Source: Catenulispora sp. EB89 (lineage in GTDB: Bacteria > Actinomycetota > Actinomycetes > Streptomycetales > Catenulisporaceae). From it: 64,000 bases of DNA. The notes beneath the pieces were generated by a model that was given only the letters and a program-made list of their open reading frames with translations, made no database searches and had not been told where the DNA came from. Numbering within the stretch: the first letter of the stretch is position 1; each line of letters begins with the position of its first letter. The DNA lies in assembly GCF_041261445.1 (NCBI RefSeq), contig NZ_JBGCCU010000001.1, forward strand, positions 124,001 to 188,000, written 5' to 3'. A program made the position numbers and the translations under genes. Of the stretch, positions 31,597-40,793 are shown piece after piece.

Positions 31597-34505
31597 GACA
31601 GCGCGTCCTGCGGGACCTGGGCCTCGCCCGCGCCCTCACCGGCAGCCGGCTCGGCAGCCCCGGCAACCGCCGCACGCCGCCGCTGGAACCACCAGACACC
31701 GCCCAGCGCCAACAGGCCCACCGTGCTGCCTCCGATACCCGCGTAGAGCCCCGGAGGGGTGAAGGACATCGAGATCCGGTGAGTCCCGGCCGGAACCGGG
31801 ACGCCGGTGAAGGTACCGAGCAGGTCAGTCGTCTTCACCGACTTGCCGTCGACCGTGACCGACCAGCCCGGGATCGTCGGGACCGAGAGGAAGACGGTGG
31901 CCGCGGTGTCCCCGGTGGTGGTCGCCGCCAGGCCGGTGTCGTTCCAGTGCACGCCGGTCACCCCGCCGACGCGCAGCTGCGTCAGCTTCGCGTCGACGGC
32001 GGTCGGGTCCAGGCCGCGGATCGGGCTGGCGGGCACCGTGTACGAGTTGTGCAACGGCAGGTTCTCGCTGAACATCGTGACCGTGAACGAGCCGGCCTGG
32101 ACGCTGCCCAGGTCCTGGATGCCGTTGTCGAAGCCGCCGGGGTAGGCGATGTTCGCCAGGTCGTGCGCGGGGACGTCGACCGTCCGCGGCGCCGGCCGGT
32201 TCTGGCCGTCCACCCGGACGTAGGACAGCCCGGTGGGCTGCGCGGTCGGCGCGTACATGTACAGCTGCCGCGGTCCCGAGGACTGGCACTGCCACACGAT
32301 CTTGTCGCTGTAGAGCTGCTTGTCCGCGCGCGCCTTGGTCGGGACCTTGATCGACACGCTGCCGTCGGCGGCCGGCGTGACGCTCACGCCGTCGCTGGCG
32401 GTGACGGTCGGGCTGCCGCACATCGACTGGAACGCGCCGGGCATCCCGAACGCCTGCTCCTGTGCGGCGAAGGGGGAATTCGACGGCCCCGGCGCCGTGA
32501 AGTCCGCCAGGTCGGTACCGGTGAGCCGGAACCCGACCGGCAACGTGTCATCGATCTTGTAGACCGTGGTGATGTCCGGTGCCGGAGCAGGCGCCCCGGG
32601 CTTGGCCGCCGCGGTGTCGTTGTACGTCTTCTGCAGCGTCGCGCCGAGGCGGTCGATCGTGCCGTCCGGCGTCTCGCGCGTGGTGCCGACCAGGTACTGG
32701 TAGCCCAGGAGCGCGTCGGTGAACAGCGTGGCGCCGGTGTGCGCGGACCAGACGTACGAGGGGTAGTGCGAGAAGCCCAGGTTCGCCATGTTCTCGTGCA
32801 GGCTCGCCGCGGACAGCGAGGAGAAGTGCGTGAACGCGAAGTTGCCGAAGCGCAGGCCGTCGTTGGTGCTGCGCAGGTTCTGGTCGAAGCCCTCGGCGCG
32901 GAAGAACTCGTCGTTGCTCGGCTGCAGCGAGGTGAGCGCGGTTCCGTAGGACTTGCTCGGCGAGTTGTACCAGTTGGCCCACGTGATAGAGCCGTTGCTG
33001 GTGCTCGGCTGTTTGCCGAGCGCCTTCTGGCCGATCAGCGAGGCCGAGCCCGAGGCGTCCACGGCCAGCACCGCGACGGCGGCCACCGCGGCGATCTTCG
33101 GAGTGGCCAGCTGCTTGGGCATCCAGCCCAGCCACTTGACCATCGGCTCGTCCGCGGGCCGCACCCGCAGATACAGCGCGAACGACAGGAGCGCGGTACC
33201 GACGACCAGGATCAGCGCGTCGAACTGCACGACCGCCGGCCGGATGATCCACGGGTAGCTCTGGCGCCCCCAGTACAGCACCACGAACCACGCCGCCGCG
33301 CTCACCCCGAGCCACTTGATCTGCTTCACCGAGTCGATGCCGACCCAGGCCCGGAACGCCAGGAACGCCAGCAGCGCGGTGATCAGGAACGCGAAGCGGA
33401 ACGGGAAGGCGTTCGGCATCTGGCCGCCGTGCATCAGGATGTAGAGCGGCTTGATCTCCATCGCCAGGATCAGGAACGCCAGAATCGCGCCGAAGGCGAT
33501 CCGCTCGGCCCGCTTGATGCTCTTCACCATGAAGAACAGCGGCACCAGCACCAGGATCAGCGTCGCGGACCCGACGTTCGGCGTCAGCGACGTCCCGGCG
33601 TCGGTGGTGCCGCCGAAGAACCGCACCAGCATCGACAGCACCGGGATCGGCGGGTTCACCGAGGCGTCGACGTGCAGGCTCGTCTTCTGCTTCAGGCCGC
33701 CGAAGTAGGTCGGCACGATGAAGGCCGCGGCGAGCAGCCCGCCGATGACGCCGGCCACGGCGAACCTGCCGGCGGTGCGTAGGAAGTCGGCGCGCTCGAA
33801 ACGCTCGCGGACACCGACGTAGCGCGCCAGCGCGTACATGCACACGAAGACGCAGACCATCGCGCCGGTGTAGAAGTCGATGACCAGGTTCAGACCGATC
33901 GCGATCGCCAGCGCGGTGACCCGGCCCCTGGCCAGCAGCCGCTCCACGCCGAGCAGCGCCCACGGCAGCAGGTACAGCGAGTCCAGCCACATGATGTTGA
34001 ACGCGTAGATCAGGGAGAAGGCACCCAGCGCGTAGGCGGTGGACAGGACCACGATGACGGTCTTGTTCACCACCGAGTGCAGTCCCTGGCTGACGTCGCC
34101 ACGGAACTTGCGCAGGAACAGCGCCATCCCCAGGCTCGCCGACGCCAGCTTCAGCAGCGTGATGAAGCCGATCATTATCGGCAGCCGGTGGTCCGAGGCG
34201 AACAGCGTCAGCAGCCCGAAGGGACTGGTCAGGTAGTACGCCACGATCGGCCAGAAGTTCATGCCGCCGTCGGCGCGCCAGGTGAACAGCAGCGAGCCGT
34301 GGCCGGTGAGCGCCTGGTCGAAGTACGAGTAGAACTGCGCGTACTGGTTGTTCAGGTCGATCATGAACACCGTGTACGTGCCGTGCGGGTCGAAGGGGTA
34401 GATCCCGCGGTCGGCCAGTATCGCCCCGTAGACCACCGCCGGGACGACGAAGGCGAGGACCAGGTACAGATTGCGGCGCAGGCCCCGCCAGACGGTTCTG
34501 CTCAC
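31593..34505 (-). CDS. YfhO-family membrane glycosyltransferase-like protein
   Basis: 970 residues from GTG 34505, overlapping the upstream stop by GTGA. The N-terminal ~530 residues hold about a dozen membrane helices of GT-C type. Typical features are the extracytoplasmic acidic motif FMIDLNNQYAQFYSYF, WRADGGMNFWPIVAYYLTSP and INPP-like ASVNPPIPVLSMLVRFFGG. A large outer domain (about 560-930) ends in a last helix (GIGGSTVGLLALGGVWWF). In Firmicutes YfhO-type enzymes transfer sugars from undecaprenyl carriers to lipo- or wall teichoic acid. With GtrB and GtrA the module likely decorates a surface polymer or protein. Confidence 0.93.
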   Translation of the reverse strand: MSRTVWRGLRRNLYLVLAFVVPAVVYGAILADRGIYPFDPHGTYTVFMIDLNNQYAQFYSYFDQALTGHGSLLFTWRADGGMNFWPIVAYYLTSPFGLLTLFASDHRLPIMIGFITLLKLASASLGMALFLRKFRGDVSQGLHSVVNKTVIVVLSTAYALGAFSLIYAFNIMWLDSLYLLPWALLGVERLLARGRVTALAIAIGLNLVIDFYTGAMVCVFVCMYALARYVGVRERFERADFLRTAGRFAVAGVIGGLLAAAFIVPTYFGGLKQKTSLHVDASVNPPIPVLSMLVRFFGGTTDAGTSLTPNVGSATLILVLVPLFFMVKSIKRAERIAFGAILAFLILAMEIKPLYILMHGGQMPNAFPFRFAFLITALLAFLAFRAWVGIDSVKQIKWLGVSAAAWFVVLYWGRQSYPWIIRPAVVQFDALILVVGTALLSFALYLRVRPADEPMVKWLGWMPKQLATPKIAAVAAVAVLAVDASGSASLIGQKALGKQPSTSNGSITWANWYNSPSKSYGTALTSLQPSNDEFFRAEGFDQNLRSTNDGLRFGNFAFTHFSSLSAASLHENMANLGFSHYPSYVWSAHTGATLFTDALLGYQYLVGTTRETPDGTIDRLGATLQKTYNDTAAAKPGAPAPAPDITTVYKIDDTLPVGFRLTGTDLADFTAPGPSNSPFAAQEQAFGMPGAFQSMCGSPTVTASDGVSVTPAADGSVSIKVPTKARADKQLYSDKIVWQCQSSGPRQLYMYAPTAQPTGLSYVRVDGQNRPAPRTVDVPAHDLANIAYPGGFDNGIQDLGSVQAGSFTVTMFSENLPLHNSYTVPASPIRGLDPTAVDAKLTQLRVGGVTGVHWNDTGLAATTTGDTAATVFLSVPTIPGWSVTVDGKSVKTTDLLGTFTGVPVPAGTHRISMSFTPPGLYAGIGGSTVGLLALGGVWWFQRRRAAVAGAAEPAAGEGAGEAQVPQDALS

Positions 34506-35596
34506 TGGATTCCGTTCAGCTCTCGCGCCCCGGGGACGCCGTTGACCGGGTCGGACTGGTCGCCGGCCGCGGACGCGGCAGTCGGCGCGGAGGTGGTGTG
34601 CGTGGCGGGCGCCACGGTCCCGGTCACCAGGCGGTGGTCGCCAGAGATGGCCAGGAAGTCGCTCTGGTGCCGCAGCGGGCCGGACTCGGTCTCCTTGACC
34701 AGGTAGTGCGGCCGCTGCTTGGCCTCGTAGTAGATGCGGCCGACGTACTCGCCGATCACCCCGACCGTGAACATCTGCAGGCCGCCGATGCCGACGATGG
34801 CGGCGATGGTCGTGACGTAGCCGGGGGTGTGGTTGCCGTGCAGCATCGCCGCCACGATGATCCACAGCATGTAGGCGAAGGAGACGCTGAAGAACAGGAA
34901 GCCCAGGTAGATGACCAGGCGAAGCGGCTTGTTGTTGAACGACAGCAGCGAGTCCACGCCGTAGTCCAGCAGCCGCCGGAAGGACCACTTGGTCTCCCCG
35001 GCCTCGCGCACCGCGTTGCGGTAGTTGAAGGTGACGGCGTCGAAACCGATCCAGGCGTACAGGCCCTTGGAGAACCGGTTGTACTCCGGCATCGCCAGCA
35101 GCGCGTCGACCGCGCGCCGGGACAGCAGCCGGAAGTCGCCGACCCCGTCCACCAGCTCGACGTCCACCATCCTGTTGATCAGCTTGTAGTAGGCGCGGGA
35201 GATGAACGACCGCACCTTCTTGTCGCCCTCGCGGTCCCGCTGCGCGATGACCTGGTCGAAGCCGGTCCGGTGCAGGTCGACCATGCGTCCCAGCAGTTCC
35301 GGAGGGTGCTGCAGGTCGGCGTCGATGATGATCACCGCGTCCCCGCTGGCCCGCTTCAGCCCGGCCAGCATCGCCGGCTCCTTGCCGAAGTTGCGGCTCA
35401 GGGCGACGTATTTGACCCCGGGATCCTCGGCCGCGAGCTTCTTCATCAGCTCCAGGGTGCCGTCCCGGGAGCCGTCGTCGACGAAGACCAACTCGACCTC
35501 GTCCGCTATCCCCGCGGTCTCGGCCCGCACCACCTCGTGGAACCTCGCCAAAACCGCTTCTTCGTTGAAGCACGGGACGACCAGGGACAGACGCAT
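34502..35596 (-). CDS. GtrB-like polyprenyl-phosphate glycosyltransferase (GT2)
   Basis: 364 residues from ATG 35596 (GGAG 6 bases upstream). GT2 catalytic domain: LSLVVPCFNEEAVL, VFVDDGSRDGTL, IIIDADLQHPPELL (DxD) and VIAQRDREGDKKVRSFISRA. Two C-terminal membrane helices (about 230-285: VIYLGFLFFSVSFAYMLWII) are as in GtrB/DPM1-type enzymes, which load a sugar onto polyprenyl phosphate at the cytoplasmic face. A disordered Thr/Ala tail follows. First gene of the coupled gtrB-yfhO-gtrA operon and divergent from a CWB2 gene. Confidence 0.93.
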   Translation of the reverse strand: MRLSLVVPCFNEEAVLARFHEVVRAETAGIADEVELVFVDDGSRDGTLELMKKLAAEDPGVKYVALSRNFGKEPAMLAGLKRASGDAVIIIDADLQHPPELLGRMVDLHRTGFDQVIAQRDREGDKKVRSFISRAYYKLINRMVDVELVDGVGDFRLLSRRAVDALLAMPEYNRFSKGLYAWIGFDAVTFNYRNAVREAGETKWSFRRLLDYGVDSLLSFNNKPLRLVIYLGFLFFSVSFAYMLWIIVAAMLHGNHTPGYVTTIAAIVGIGGLQMFTVGVIGEYVGRIYYEAKQRPHYLVKETESGPLRHQSDFLAISGDHRLVTGTVAPATHTTSAPTAASAAGDQSDPVNGVPGARELNGIQ

Positions 35597-35854
35597 GGGA
35601 TCTCCGGTTATGGACGTGGACTGCGGGGCCAGGCTACCCGAGCACGCCGCGACGGACGGCATTACTGCAGTGAGGACGCATGTTTTCGGACAGCCGGTTG
35701 CGTCGGCGGGATGTCTGCCTCCCGCGATCGCACAGGGTACCGGATCACGGATTCATAACTTTCGACAACCAGTTCGGCGTTGCGGCGTCCAACGAAGCGC
35801 AAGGCATCGCGAAACCATCCCGTCGAGTCCCATGCAACCCGCAGGAGTCGTGTC

Positions 35855-37843
35855 ATGCGTCCCACTCTCCGCAAGTCTCTGGCGGCTTCTGCCGTCCTCG
35901 CCAGTTCCGTCGCGGCGATCGCGGTCGGCTCCGCGGGCTCGGCCCAGGCCGCCAGCCCCGGATCGGCCGACTCGCCGTTGAGCATCAGCGACGGTTCGGG
36001 AAACATCACGTTCAGCACGCACACGGTACACATCGGCGGCTCCGTCACGGATGCCGCGTGGTCGCCGGACGGCAGCCACGTCGCCTACATCGACGGCAAC
36101 GGGCAGCTCGCCGTCGCCAACGCTTCCGGGGGCGACGTCCGGGAGCTCACGCACAGCAGCGCCACCCGCTCGCACCCGACGTGGGAGGACGGCGGCTCGG
36201 AGATCGTCTTCGCCGAGGGGCCGGCCGGAGCGTCGAAGCTGATGTCGGTGGACGCCAACGGTCTGACCATGGGCGCGCCGACGGTCGAGACGCCGGTCGC
36301 CGAGACCGTCGGCGACAAGGGCTCGGACACCGCGCCGGACGCGACCTACCGGCCCTGGAACCCCTACGACCCGAACACCATGCCGCTGAGCCGCCTCGTC
36401 TTCCAGGAGGACGGCCAGGTGATGATCCTGGACCGGAACTCCCGCGGGCCGCGGGCCGTGAAGCTGGTGGACGGCACCGACCCCTCGATCGCGCCGGACG
36501 GGCACGCGGTGGCCTTCGTCGACGCCGGCGGCCAGATCGACACCGTCGCGCTGCCGGTCCCGTTCGACTCGCACGGCAACCCGGCACCGGTGATCACCCA
36601 CGTGACGAACCTGGCCGTGCCCGGCTTCTCGCACCTGACCTGGTCGCCGGACAGCAAGACGATCGCCGCCGAGGGCATGATCCTGCACATGGGCCCGACG
36701 CCGCCGGAGCCCAAGGACGTGGTGACGGTCCCGGCCGCCGGCGGCACCCCGACCGAGGTGCGCGGCACCCCGGGGATCCCGTCCTACCAGCCGCTGAACG
36801 TCAAGCAGCTGGACCGGGTCGCGGGCGCGGACCGGATCGGGACCGCGATCGAGGCCTCGCGGTCGGTCTGGCCGAGCGGCTCGAACAACGGCCCGCACGC
36901 CGACAGCGTGGTGCTGTCGCGCTCGGACCAGTTCGCCGACGCGCTCGGCGGCTCGGCGCTGGCCCAGCGGGTCAGCGGCCCGCTGCTGCTGACCCAGAGC
37001 ACCGGCCTGAACCCGGCGGTGCGCGCGGAGATCAGCCGGGTCCTCGGTGCGCCGAGTTCGAACCCGCAGCTGACCAAGACCGTGTATCTGCTCGGCGGCG
37101 AGCAGGCCCTGTCCCCGGCGGTGTTCAACGCCGTGAAGGCCATGGGCTACAAGGTCCAGCGGATCGGCGGCGCCGACCGGTTCGCCACGTCGGTCGCGGT
37201 GGCCGACAAGATCACCTACGGCAACGCCGCGTCCCGGATCTTCGTGGCCACCGGGGAGAACTTCGCCGACGCGCTGTCGGCGGGCGCCGCAGCCTCCACG
37301 TCGACCGGGAGCCCCGGCTACGGCACGGTCATCGTCCTCACCGACGACAAGAAGATGCCCGCCTCGACCGCGGCCTACCTGAACCGCACCGCGCACAACG
37401 GCTCGGCCACGAGCGTCCCGGTCTACGCGATCGGCGGCCAGGCCGACACCGCGCTGCGCACGATCGGCTTCGGCACCAGCGGCTCGAAGCAGTTCACGCC
37501 GGTCTGGGGCGCCGACCGCTACGCCACCTCGCTGCTGGTCGCGAAGGACTTCTTCGACGGCCCCGCCAAGGTCGGTTTCGCGACCGGCGTGAACTGGACC
37601 GACGCGCTGTCCGGCGGCGCCCTGATGGGCCGCCTGAACGGGCCGCTGCTGCTGACCGACCCGAAGGCCGGCCCGAGCGCGGACGTGACCACGTGGCTGC
37701 ACCGCACCGCGCCGCAGCTCACCATGGGGCTGATCTTCGGCGGCGACGTCGCGGTGGCGCCGTCGGTGAACTCGGCGGTCGCCGACGCCATCACCGGGCC
37801 GTCCGGGGTCAGCGTGGAAACGAACGCGACCAACCTCTACTGA
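35855..37843 (+). CDS. Secreted propeller protein with three CWB2 repeats
   Basis: 662 residues from ATG 35855 (GCAGGAG, 7 bases upstream). Signal peptide to about residue 33 (SAQAA). Propeller-like blades: VTDAAWSPDGSHVAYIDGNG, HPTWEDGGSEIVFAEG, DPSIAPDGHAVAFVDAGG, LTWSPDSKTIAAEG. CWB2 repeats from about 325 start at RVAGADRIGTA, RIGGADRFATS and GADRYATSLLV, with FADALGGSALA, LLGGEQALSPAV and WTDALSGGALMG. The architecture equals the genes at 26330 and 38685, pointing to duplication. Two 11-bp direct repeats (CAGCTGTCCGG) follow the stop. Confidence 0.92.
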   Translation: MRPTLRKSLAASAVLASSVAAIAVGSAGSAQAASPGSADSPLSISDGSGNITFSTHTVHIGGSVTDAAWSPDGSHVAYIDGNGQLAVANASGGDVRELTHSSATRSHPTWEDGGSEIVFAEGPAGASKLMSVDANGLTMGAPTVETPVAETVGDKGSDTAPDATYRPWNPYDPNTMPLSRLVFQEDGQVMILDRNSRGPRAVKLVDGTDPSIAPDGHAVAFVDAGGQIDTVALPVPFDSHGNPAPVITHVTNLAVPGFSHLTWSPDSKTIAAEGMILHMGPTPPEPKDVVTVPAAGGTPTEVRGTPGIPSYQPLNVKQLDRVAGADRIGTAIEASRSVWPSGSNNGPHADSVVLSRSDQFADALGGSALAQRVSGPLLLTQSTGLNPAVRAEISRVLGAPSSNPQLTKTVYLLGGEQALSPAVFNAVKAMGYKVQRIGGADRFATSVAVADKITYGNAASRIFVATGENFADALSAGAAASTSTGSPGYGTVIVLTDDKKMPASTAAYLNRTAHNGSATSVPVYAIGGQADTALRTIGFGTSGSKQFTPVWGADRYATSLLVAKDFFDGPAKVGFATGVNWTDALSGGALMGRLNGPLLLTDPKAGPSADVTTWLHRTAPQLTMGLIFGGDVAVAPSVNSAVADAITGPSGVSVETNATNLY

Positions 37844-37902
37844 CCGGCTCCGAGCCGGCCCAGTAGTTCCGGCAGCTGTCCGGCAGCTGTCCGGCGGGCG
37901 TA

Positions 37903-38574
37903 TCAGGACCCGCGCATCGCCCTCAGAAGGGCCGCGTAGCGCGCTTCCGCGGCCGGCTCGTCGGCGAGCAGGTAAGGCGGGCACTCCGGGATCCCCGGAG
38001 TGCCCGCTTCGTCGTCCACGGCCTTCAGCAGCTCCGGCAGCTGCTCGTCGCCGAGCTCGTGCGGCCGGAACTCCCGCAGGCCGCGGAAGCGGAACATCAC
38101 GTACTCCCCGACCGAGGCTTCGAACTCTTCGAATCCCACCACCGCGCCGCCGAAGCCGCGCTGCTCGCCGCGGGCGATCTCGAACCCGAGCGCGGCGACG
38201 TCGTTGGCACGCCGGGCGTTGGGCCGGGCCAGCCAGGGGCAGACCACGGCGGCGTAGAGCATGCAGACGCGGTGCCCCGGCGGCTCGACGGTCGCGGCGT
38301 CGTTGGCGTATTCGTCCCCTGCGGTCAGCGCCGCCTCGATGGCATCCGCCTCCGGCCCCGCGACCACCCGCCAGACCGGCTCGCCGGGCGCCATCGGCGT
38401 CCCGCAGATGGAGCACCGGCGTTCGGCGGCGCAGATCAGGATCCTGGCGGTTCCGGTCGCGGCGAACCGGGGTTCGCCGTCCTCCCAGGGCGTGATCGCC
38501 AACACCGGATATCCCCGCAGATCACGCGGCCGGGCGGCGATGCGGGCCGGTGTCGGGACCTCCTCGAAACGCAT
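37903..38574 (-). CDS. Conserved hypothetical protein with CxxC zinc-type motif
   Basis: 223 residues from ATG 38574 (ATG 38592 in frame is possible). I do not recognise the family. Visible: RRCSICGTPMAPGEPVWRVV, a CxxC followed by later Cys in HRVCMLYAAVVCPWL, which could complete a zinc site. Tyr/Phe-rich middle GEYVMFRFRGLREFRP and an acidic C-terminus. No signal or membrane segment, so cytoplasmic. It sits alone between two CWB2 genes on the opposite strand; no role in the surface is evident. Confidence 0.75.
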   Translation of the reverse strand: MRFEEVPTPARIAARPRDLRGYPVLAITPWEDGEPRFAATGTARILICAAERRCSICGTPMAPGEPVWRVVAGPEADAIEAALTAGDEYANDAATVEPPGHRVCMLYAAVVCPWLARPNARRANDVAALGFEIARGEQRGFGGAVVGFEEFEASVGEYVMFRFRGLREFRPHELGDEQLPELLKAVDDEAGTPGIPECPPYLLADEPAAEARYAALLRAMRGS

Positions 38575-38684
38575 GGTTCCCAGTATGAACATAACGAATT
38601 CGCAACGGGGCCCAACCCTTCGATCAACGGTGCGTCATATCGTGCGACAGGGCTTTGAACATGAGTGCTCAGGGGAGACGCACA

Positions 38685-40694
38685 ATGCGTAGCAAGTCCA
38701 TCAAGAAGTCTTTGGCGGCCACCGCCGTCCTCGCCAGCTCCGTCGTCACAGGCGTCGGACTGGCCGGCAGCGCGCAGGCGACGACGGCGGGGGCGTCGAA
38801 CTCACCGCTGACGATCACCAACGGCACCCACACGGTGCTCTACAGCGGCCAGGCCTGGACCTACCAGGGGAACATCGCCCAGGCGTCCTGGGCGCCGGAC
38901 GGCAGCCGCATCGCCTATGTCGACGGCAACGGCAACGTGGTCACCGAGCGCGCCGGCGGGGGCGGCATCGCGGTGGTCGCGCCGGCCAAGGCCGGCGCCA
39001 CGCGGTCGAACCCGACCTGGGTCGACAACGGCAAGGCGATCGTCTTCGCCGAGAAAGTGAACGGCGCCTCGAAGCTGGAGGCGGTCCCGGCCTACCTCGC
39101 GCCGGGCACCCAGGTCGACGAGACGGACCCGCTGAGCTTCCTGGGGGGCCAGAAGTTCACCGAGGGTGCCGAGAGCGCGCCCGACTCCAACGGCGATCTG
39201 CTGGCATTCCAGCACTTCAACTCGGCGACCCAGCAGACCGACATCTACGTCCAGGACAGCTTCGGCCGTGGGAGCGCCGGACCCGTCCTGCTCGCGGCCA
39301 ACGGGGACTCGCCGACCGTCTCGCCCGACGGCAAGACCATCGCGTTCCTGCGCAGGGACTCCAGCGGCTACGAGCAGATCTGGACCGCCGCCTGGCACGG
39401 GCAGGACCCGAACTTCCCGCCCGGCACCCCGAAGCAGCTCACCAGCGGCACCAAGAACCACATCGCCCCGACCTACTCGCCGGACGGCACCCGGATCGCC
39501 TATGAGGCGAGCACGCAGACCAGCGGCAAGCCGGAAGACGTCGAGTCCATCGCCGCCAACGGCACCGGGCAGCGCGTGGAGTCGAACACCTGGGGCTTCC
39601 CGTCCTACCGGCCGTCCAACCCGAACACCATGGTCCGGCTGCAGGGCAGCGACCGGATCGGCACGGCGATCGCCGCCTCGCAGGCCGAGTGGACCACCGC
39701 CCCCGGCAACCCGGGTGCGAACAAGTACCCGGCGAACAACGTCGTGCTGAGCCGCTCCGACCAGTTCGCCGACGCGCTCGGCGGCAGCACCCTGGCCACC
39801 TCGGTGGGCGCCCCGCTGCTGCTCACCCCGAGCGACCACCTCGACGCCGGCGTCAAGGCCGAGATCGCGCGAGTGCTCGGACCGGCCAAGGCCGGCAAGA
39901 CCGTCTACGTGCTCGGCGGCGAGCAGGCACTGTCCCCGGCCGTGGCCAACGCGGTGCACGCCATGGGCTACACCGTGAAGCGGCTCGCCGGCGCCGACCG
40001 GTACGCGACCTCGGTGGCGATCGCCAACGAGGTCACCCGCACCACCCAGCCCGGCAGCGGCTGGCAGCAGCCGGAGCGGGTCCTGGTCGCCACCGGCAAC
40101 CTGTCCCCGGACGCGCTGTCGGCGGGCGCCGCGGCGGAGTCCGGCGGCCACAACGGTCCCTTCAGCGGCGTGGTGATCCTGACCGACGACAAGAAGATGC
40201 CGGCGTCCACGGCTGCCTACCTGGCGCAGGTCAAGGCGCACAACAACGCGAGCTACCCGACCCCGGTCTACGGCGTCGGCGGAGCGGCGGACACCGCGCT
40301 CACCAGCATCGGCTTCCAGCACACCCCGCTGGTCGGCGCGACCCGCTACGAGACCTCGTACCTGGTCGCCCGCACCTTCTTCGGCAGCTGGGACGAGGGC
40401 CAGGGCTCGGCGCCCACCAACGTCGGCTTCGCCACCGGCGCCAACTGGGCCGACGCCCTGTCCGGCGGCGCGTTCATGGGCATGAAGGGCGGCCCGCTGC
40501 TGCTGGTCAACCCGGCGACCGGCGAGCCGGCCAGCGAGGCCGAGGCGTGGCTGACCGGCTTCTCCTCGAGCATCACCACCGGCTACGTCTTCGGCGGCAC
40601 GGCGGCCGTGCCCTCGGTCACCGACTCCGGCGTGGGCAACCTGATCGGCGCCATGGGCGGCCAGGTGAACTACGTGGTCAACCCGAAGAACTGA
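38685..40694 (+). CDS. Secreted propeller protein with three CWB2 repeats
   Basis: 669 residues from ATG 38685, chosen for GGGGAG 7 bases upstream over ATG 38655. The N-terminus (SIKKSLAATAVLASSVV) is strikingly like that of the 35855 gene. Signal ends near SAQATT. Blades: AQASWAPDGSRIAYVDGNGN, SPTVSPDGKTIAFLRRD, APTYSPDGTRIAYEAST. CWB2 repeats begin RLQGSDRIGTA, RLAGADRYATS and GATRYETSYLV. It is the fourth CWB2 protein in 14 kb. A 15-bp bidirectional terminator separates it from copA. Confidence 0.92.
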   Translation: MRSKSIKKSLAATAVLASSVVTGVGLAGSAQATTAGASNSPLTITNGTHTVLYSGQAWTYQGNIAQASWAPDGSRIAYVDGNGNVVTERAGGGGIAVVAPAKAGATRSNPTWVDNGKAIVFAEKVNGASKLEAVPAYLAPGTQVDETDPLSFLGGQKFTEGAESAPDSNGDLLAFQHFNSATQQTDIYVQDSFGRGSAGPVLLAANGDSPTVSPDGKTIAFLRRDSSGYEQIWTAAWHGQDPNFPPGTPKQLTSGTKNHIAPTYSPDGTRIAYEASTQTSGKPEDVESIAANGTGQRVESNTWGFPSYRPSNPNTMVRLQGSDRIGTAIAASQAEWTTAPGNPGANKYPANNVVLSRSDQFADALGGSTLATSVGAPLLLTPSDHLDAGVKAEIARVLGPAKAGKTVYVLGGEQALSPAVANAVHAMGYTVKRLAGADRYATSVAIANEVTRTTQPGSGWQQPERVLVATGNLSPDALSAGAAAESGGHNGPFSGVVILTDDKKMPASTAAYLAQVKAHNNASYPTPVYGVGGAADTALTSIGFQHTPLVGATRYETSYLVARTFFGSWDEGQGSAPTNVGFATGANWADALSGGAFMGMKGGPLLLVNPATGEPASEAEAWLTGFSSSITTGYVFGGTAAVPSVTDSGVGNLIGAMGGQVNYVVNPKN

Positions 40695-40728
40695 TCGCGC
40701 ACCAGGACTCAGAGCACTCAGGGCACAG

Positions 40729-40767
40729 CGAAGCCCCGCAGACACCAGGGGGGTCTGCGGGGCTTCG
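40729..40767. terminator. Bidirectional hairpin terminator between CWB2 gene and copA
   Basis: CGAAGCCCCGCAGAC (40729-40743) and GTCTGCGGGGCTTCG (40753-40767) form a perfect 15-bp stem with a 9-nt loop, between convergent genes. Confidence 0.85.
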
Positions 40768-40793
40768 GCTTGTCCGCGGCAGGCGGCGCCGGA

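Noticed and set aside
31779-33782. A 667-codon plus-strand frame over the YfhO gene
   Set aside because: Antisense shadow; no signal, helices or domain pattern.
35753-38416. An 887-codon minus-strand frame over a CWB2 gene
   Set aside because: Arg/Gly/His-rich shadow; the plus strand has signal peptide, propeller and CWB2 repeats.
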